Made by a program: the position numbers and the translations under genes
Shown: positions 63,351-64,000 of the stretch, one piece after another
Position numbering within the stretch: the stretch's first letter is position 1
Layout: every line of letters begins with the position of its first letter
Notes under the pieces: model-generated
Told to the model about the DNA's origin: nothing
The model's input: the letters and a program-made list of their open reading frames with translations, nothing else
Database searches by the model: none
Source of the DNA: Hippophae tibetana
Lineage: Eukaryota; Streptophyta; Magnoliopsida; Rosales; Elaeagnaceae
Reading direction: 5' to 3'
Length of the DNA stretch: 64,000 nt
NCBI GenBank assembly: GCA_037013495.1
Contig: CM072809.1
Span: forward strand, 620,001-684,000

Positions 63351-64000
63351 TCAACATGTATAGTATGTTTTATATCATTGTAAGAAAATTGTAGTCTCGT
63401 ACGTTCTTGAAGAAAATTGAAAATTATACAATTTTTTGAGCATGGTATCATGTATAACACATTTGCTTCCACGTATGAAAATTTTAAATTAAGTTTATTT
63501 AAAAAAATACAAAAATAATTAAATCTATAAAATAAAAATATATCAAAGTAAGAGTTAATAAAAATATTTGTAATATATTTTAATGTTTATTCTTTAGCTC
63601 TTTTAAATTTTTAAATAGGTATGATTTTTTTCATTAATAAAATGACATTTTTAATTTAACCTAATCATTCATGTTTAAAAATATTTACGTTTTAAATTAC
63701 AAAAATAGGTAAATAAAAATATAAGATCTAGATTTAAATTTATAAACAAAATAAATCAAAATATAACAAGATATGCTTAAAATCGCCCTTAGTGGTAAAT
63801 CTAGTTAAAAATAACATATTATATCAAAATTTAAGTGTAATGTAAAAATTAATTATATTTATTAAATTAAATTAAATCAAAATGAATAGGTATGGAAGAA
63901 ATAGCTCTTATAAACTTACTTCGATAGTAAGTGAAATGAAAAAACCTTTAGTTTTTTTTAATGATTAAGCCACCATCATTTTTCTTCACCCTCAAACTTG
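63351..64000. other. AT-rich DNA at the right edge
   Basis: No gene, RNA or clear repeat recognised. The region after the duplication is plain AT-rich sequence. Confidence 0.5.

Overview
This window is nuclear DNA from a eudicot plant. The genes are spliced into many small exons with GT-AG (and two GC-AG) introns, the spacers are very AT-rich, and the families are plant ones: plastid DHDPS, LITTLE ZIPPER, CYP704, DUF247, a Ty1/copia element and MITEs. I cannot name the species. All exon models were made by eye from reading frames and splice sites; most close in frame to the base.

Layout, left to right: (1) 1-4799, AT-rich spacer. (2) DHDPS on + (4800-6850, 3 exons, 364 aa). (3) A LITTLE ZIPPER gene on - (8309-8700, 2 exons, 104 aa) with a GA microsatellite upstream. 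(4) AT-rich spacer with MITE-like pieces. (5) An FHA/coiled-coil gene on - (13639-19177, 13 exons, 930 aa). The order DHDPS, ZPR, FHA matches what I recall of Arabidopsis At2g45440-At2g45460, so this looks like an old conserved block. (6) A VMS1/ANKZF1-type peptidyl-tRNA hydrolase on - (20492-27874, 7 exons, 673 aa); its 3.8 kb second intron is packed with DNA transposons, including a hAT remnant with an 8-bp target duplication. (7) A 4 kb AT-rich spacer. (8) A CYP704-type P450 on + (32030-36366) with a one-base frameshift just after the heme loop. (9) An LRRC40-like LRR gene on - (36691-44126, about 21 exons), head to head with (10) NUG2/NOG2, a circularly permuted ribosome-assembly GTPase on + (44897-49379, 11 exons, 559 aa).

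From 50 kb on the window is repetitive and decayed. A broken DUF247 gene lies on - (50016-51957). Its 5' half plus about 1.4 kb of upstream DNA is duplicated in tandem (51244-53357 and 53427 onward). A Ty1/copia retrotransposon on - (53980-62101) sits in the second copy, with 0.93-0.95 kb LTRs and a perfect 5-bp target duplication. A 2.0 kb solo-LTR-like element rich in G-boxes (55320-57314) is nested between its pol and 3' LTR. The copia copy looks inactive: frames are broken, two catalytic motifs are altered and no usual primer-binding site is seen.

I found no clearly new biological system. The items most worth a second look are the uneven divergence of the DUF247 duplication, the G-box array in the nested element, the two GC-AG introns, the P450 frameshift and the hAT-end duplication in the VMS1 intron. 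No tRNA, rRNA or CRISPR feature was recognised.
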